A stretch of 64,000 nucleotides of DNA, from contig NZ_CP060825.1 of assembly GCF_014489615.1 (NCBI RefSeq), positions 1,529,501-1,593,500 of the forward strand, read 5' to 3'. The position numbers and the translations under genes were made by a program. Positions 62,405-64,000 of the stretch are shown here, one piece after another; positions within the stretch are counted from its first letter, which is position 1; each line of letters opens with the position of its first letter. Under the pieces are notes generated by a model. That model worked only from the letters and a program-made list of their open reading frames with translations, was not told the origin of the DNA and made no database searches. Source of the DNA: Streptomyces genisteinicus (GTDB taxonomy: Bacteria > Actinomycetota > Actinomycetes > Streptomycetales > Streptomycetaceae).

Positions 62405-62410
62405 CCCACC

Positions 62411-63943
62411 TTGTCCGGTATGGACGGAGCCAATCCGCTCCGTGACACCGCCGACCGACGGCTCCCGCGCATCGCGGGGCCGTCGGGCCTGGTGATCTTC
62501 GGTGTCACGGGCGACCTCTCCCGCAAGAAGCTGATGCCCGCGGTGTACGACCTGGCGAACCGCGGGCTGCTGCCGCCGGGCTTCTCCCTCATCGGCTTCG
62601 CCCGCCGTGAGTGGCAGCACGAGGACTTCGCCCAGGAGGTCCACGACGCCGTCAAGGAGCACGCGCGCACCCCGTTCCGCGAGGAGGTGTGGCAGCAGCT
62701 CATCCAGGGGATGCGGTTCGTCCAGGGCACCTTCGACGACGACGCGGCCTTCGAGGAGCTGAAGGCCACCATCGAGGACCTGGACAAGGCGCAGGGCACC
62801 GGCGGGAACTTCGCGTTCTACCTCTCGGTGCCGCCCAAGTTCTTCCCCAAGGTCGTCCAGCAGCTCAAGAAGCACGGGCTGGCCGACCAGAAGGAGGGCT
62901 CCTGGCGCCGCGCGGTCATCGAGAAGCCCTTCGGCCACAACCTGGAGAGCGCCGAGGAGCTCAACCAGGTGGTGCACGAGGTCTTCCCGCCCAACGAGGT
63001 CTTCAGGATCGACCACTACCTGGGCAAGGAGACCGTCCAGAACATCCTGGCGCTCCGCTTCGCCAACACCCTCTTCGAGCCGATCTGGAACCGGTCGTAC
63101 GTCGACCACGTGCAGATCACCATGGCCGAGGACATCGGCATCGGCGGCCGGGCCGGCTACTACGACGGCATCGGCGCCGCCCGTGACGTCATCCAGAACC
63201 ACCTCCTCCAGCTGCTCGCGCTGACCGCGATGGAGGAGCCCGCCTCCTTCGACGCCGACGCGCTGGCCGCGGAGAAGACCAAGGTGCTGGGCGCGGTGAA
63301 GCTGCCGGGCGACCTGGCCGCGAACACCGTGCGTGCGCAGTACGCGGCGGGCTGGCAGGGCGGCGCGAAGGCGGTCGGCTACCTCCAGGAGGAGGGCATC
63401 GACCCGAACTCCACGACCGACACCTACGCCGCGGTGAAGCTGGAGATCGACAACCGCCGCTGGGCGGGTGTCCCGTTCTACCTGCGCACCGGCAAGCGGC
63501 TGGGGCGCCGGGTCACCGAGATCGCGGTGGTCTTCCAGCGGGCGCCGCACTCCCCGTTCGACTCCACGGCCACCGAGGAGCTGGGGCAGAACGCCCTGGT
63601 CATCCGGGTGCAGCCGGACGAGGGCGTGACCATGCGCTTCGGCTCCAAGGTGCCCGGCACCTCCATGGAGGTCCGGGACGTCTCGATGGACTTCGCCTAC
63701 GGCGAGTCGTTCACCGAGTCCAGCCCCGAGGCGTACGAACGGCTCATCCTCGACGTCCTGCTCGGCGACTCCAACCTGTTCCCCCGGGTGGAGGAGGTCG
63801 AGCTGTCGTGGAAGATCCTCGACCCGATCGAGGAGTTCTGGGACCGCAGCGGGAAGCCCGCGCAGTACGCGGCGGGCACCTGGGGCCCCGCGGAGGCCGA
63901 CGAGATGCTCGCACGAGACGGACGGAGCTGGCGCCGGCCATGA
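62411..63943 (+). CDS. zwf: Glucose-6-phosphate dehydrogenase
   Basis: 510 aa. Coenzyme motif GVTGDLSRKKLM, substrate/catalytic RIDHYLGKE (His base) and EKPFGHNLESA. The first step of the oxidative pentose phosphate route. TTG 62411 lies 11 nt after GGAGGG; ATG 62420 is the alternative. Four-base overlap with opcA. Confidence 0.97.
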   Translation: MSGMDGANPLRDTADRRLPRIAGPSGLVIFGVTGDLSRKKLMPAVYDLANRGLLPPGFSLIGFARREWQHEDFAQEVHDAVKEHARTPFREEVWQQLIQGMRFVQGTFDDDAAFEELKATIEDLDKAQGTGGNFAFYLSVPPKFFPKVVQQLKKHGLADQKEGSWRRAVIEKPFGHNLESAEELNQVVHEVFPPNEVFRIDHYLGKETVQNILALRFANTLFEPIWNRSYVDHVQITMAEDIGIGGRAGYYDGIGAARDVIQNHLLQLLALTAMEEPASFDADALAAEKTKVLGAVKLPGDLAANTVRAQYAAGWQGGAKAVGYLQEEGIDPNSTTDTYAAVKLEIDNRRWAGVPFYLRTGKRLGRRVTEIAVVFQRAPHSPFDSTATEELGQNALVIRVQPDEGVTMRFGSKVPGTSMEVRDVSMDFAYGESFTESSPEAYERLILDVLLGDSNLFPRVEEVELSWKILDPIEEFWDRSGKPAQYAAGTWGPAEADEMLARDGRSWRRP

Positions 63944-64000
63944 AGATCGACCTCACTGACACGACGGCCAGCAAGATCAACAAGGCGCTGGTGCAGGGCC
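63940..64000 (+). CDS. opcA: Glucose-6-phosphate dehydrogenase assembly protein (5' end)
   Basis: The first 20 residues, MKIDLTDTTASKINKALVQG, are those of OpcA, which activates Zwf in actinobacteria. The ATG overlaps the zwf stop. Cut by the window end. Confidence 0.85.
   Translation, partial: MKIDLTDTTASKINKALVQG

Noticed and set aside
1..64000. Insertion sequences, prophage genes, CRISPR arrays or a secondary-metabolite cluster
   Set aside because: No transposase, integrase, terminal repeats, regularly spaced repeats, PKS or NRPS domains were seen.

Overview
The window is a stretch of chromosome from a Streptomyces-type actinomycete. The DNA is very GC-rich with strong third-position GC in real genes. 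Starts are often GTG, many genes look leaderless, and the gene content and order (cobalamin genes, ectABCD, suf operon, heme A/O synthases, tkt-tal-zwf-opcA) match the conserved core of Streptomyces chromosomes. I see no prophage, transposase, CRISPR array, rRNA, canonical tRNA or large secondary-metabolite cluster. The organism assignment is inferred from sequence style and synteny, not from a search.

Layout. 1-4860: end of a cobalamin/cobalt-chelation cluster (chelatase tail, cobO, cobB, a ZIP metal transporter on the other strand, a CbiG-C/CobE protein, cobC) with a candidate short upstream reading frame overlapping the cobC start. 5023-8658: an LAETG sortase substrate, an amidohydrolase and a class V aminotransferase. 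9102-12278: ectABCD for ectoine and 5-hydroxyectoine, behind an AT-rich control region. 12554-15057: a class V aminotransferase-like protein, a GNAT enzyme and a DsbA/FrnE protein.

15265-25303 holds a two-part uronate-oxidation system: 2,5-dioxovalerate dehydrogenase plus a DUF1349 protein, an IclR regulator, and further on KdgD (5-dehydro-4-deoxyglucarate dehydratase), an uncharacterised coupled protein and a uronate dehydrogenase. Similar 16-bp palindromes sit in front of the dehydrogenase/iclR pair and (twice) in front of kdgD. A penicillin-binding protein, a small membrane protein and an MFS transporter lie between the two halves.

25558-34838: a small conserved protein, a double-TerD protein, a UvrD-C-terminus-like small protein, and a TROVE/Ro60 protein with a tRNA-mimicking, circularly permuted Y RNA immediately upstream. 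This is the most unusual item in the window. Then follow a PhoX-like phosphatase with a possible PHO box, an uncharacterised 501-aa protein and a secreted nuclease. 34961-45517: a DapA-family enzyme, a secreted GH30-ricin glycosidase, small secreted and cytosolic proteins, dapD, a membrane protein, a PucR regulator, a GH43 enzyme and a VOC protein.

45578-52441: complete suf operon (sufR-B-D-ferredoxin-C-S-U-T, minus strand) with a SufR palindrome covering the sufR start codon. 52736-64000: a two-gene ABC exporter, an unknown protein, ctaA, an 845-bp gene-free repeat region, a small conserved protein, ctaB, then the oxidative/non-oxidative pentose phosphate genes tkt, tal, zwf and the start of opcA. 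Fe-S assembly, heme A/O synthesis and NADPH supply therefore sit side by side.
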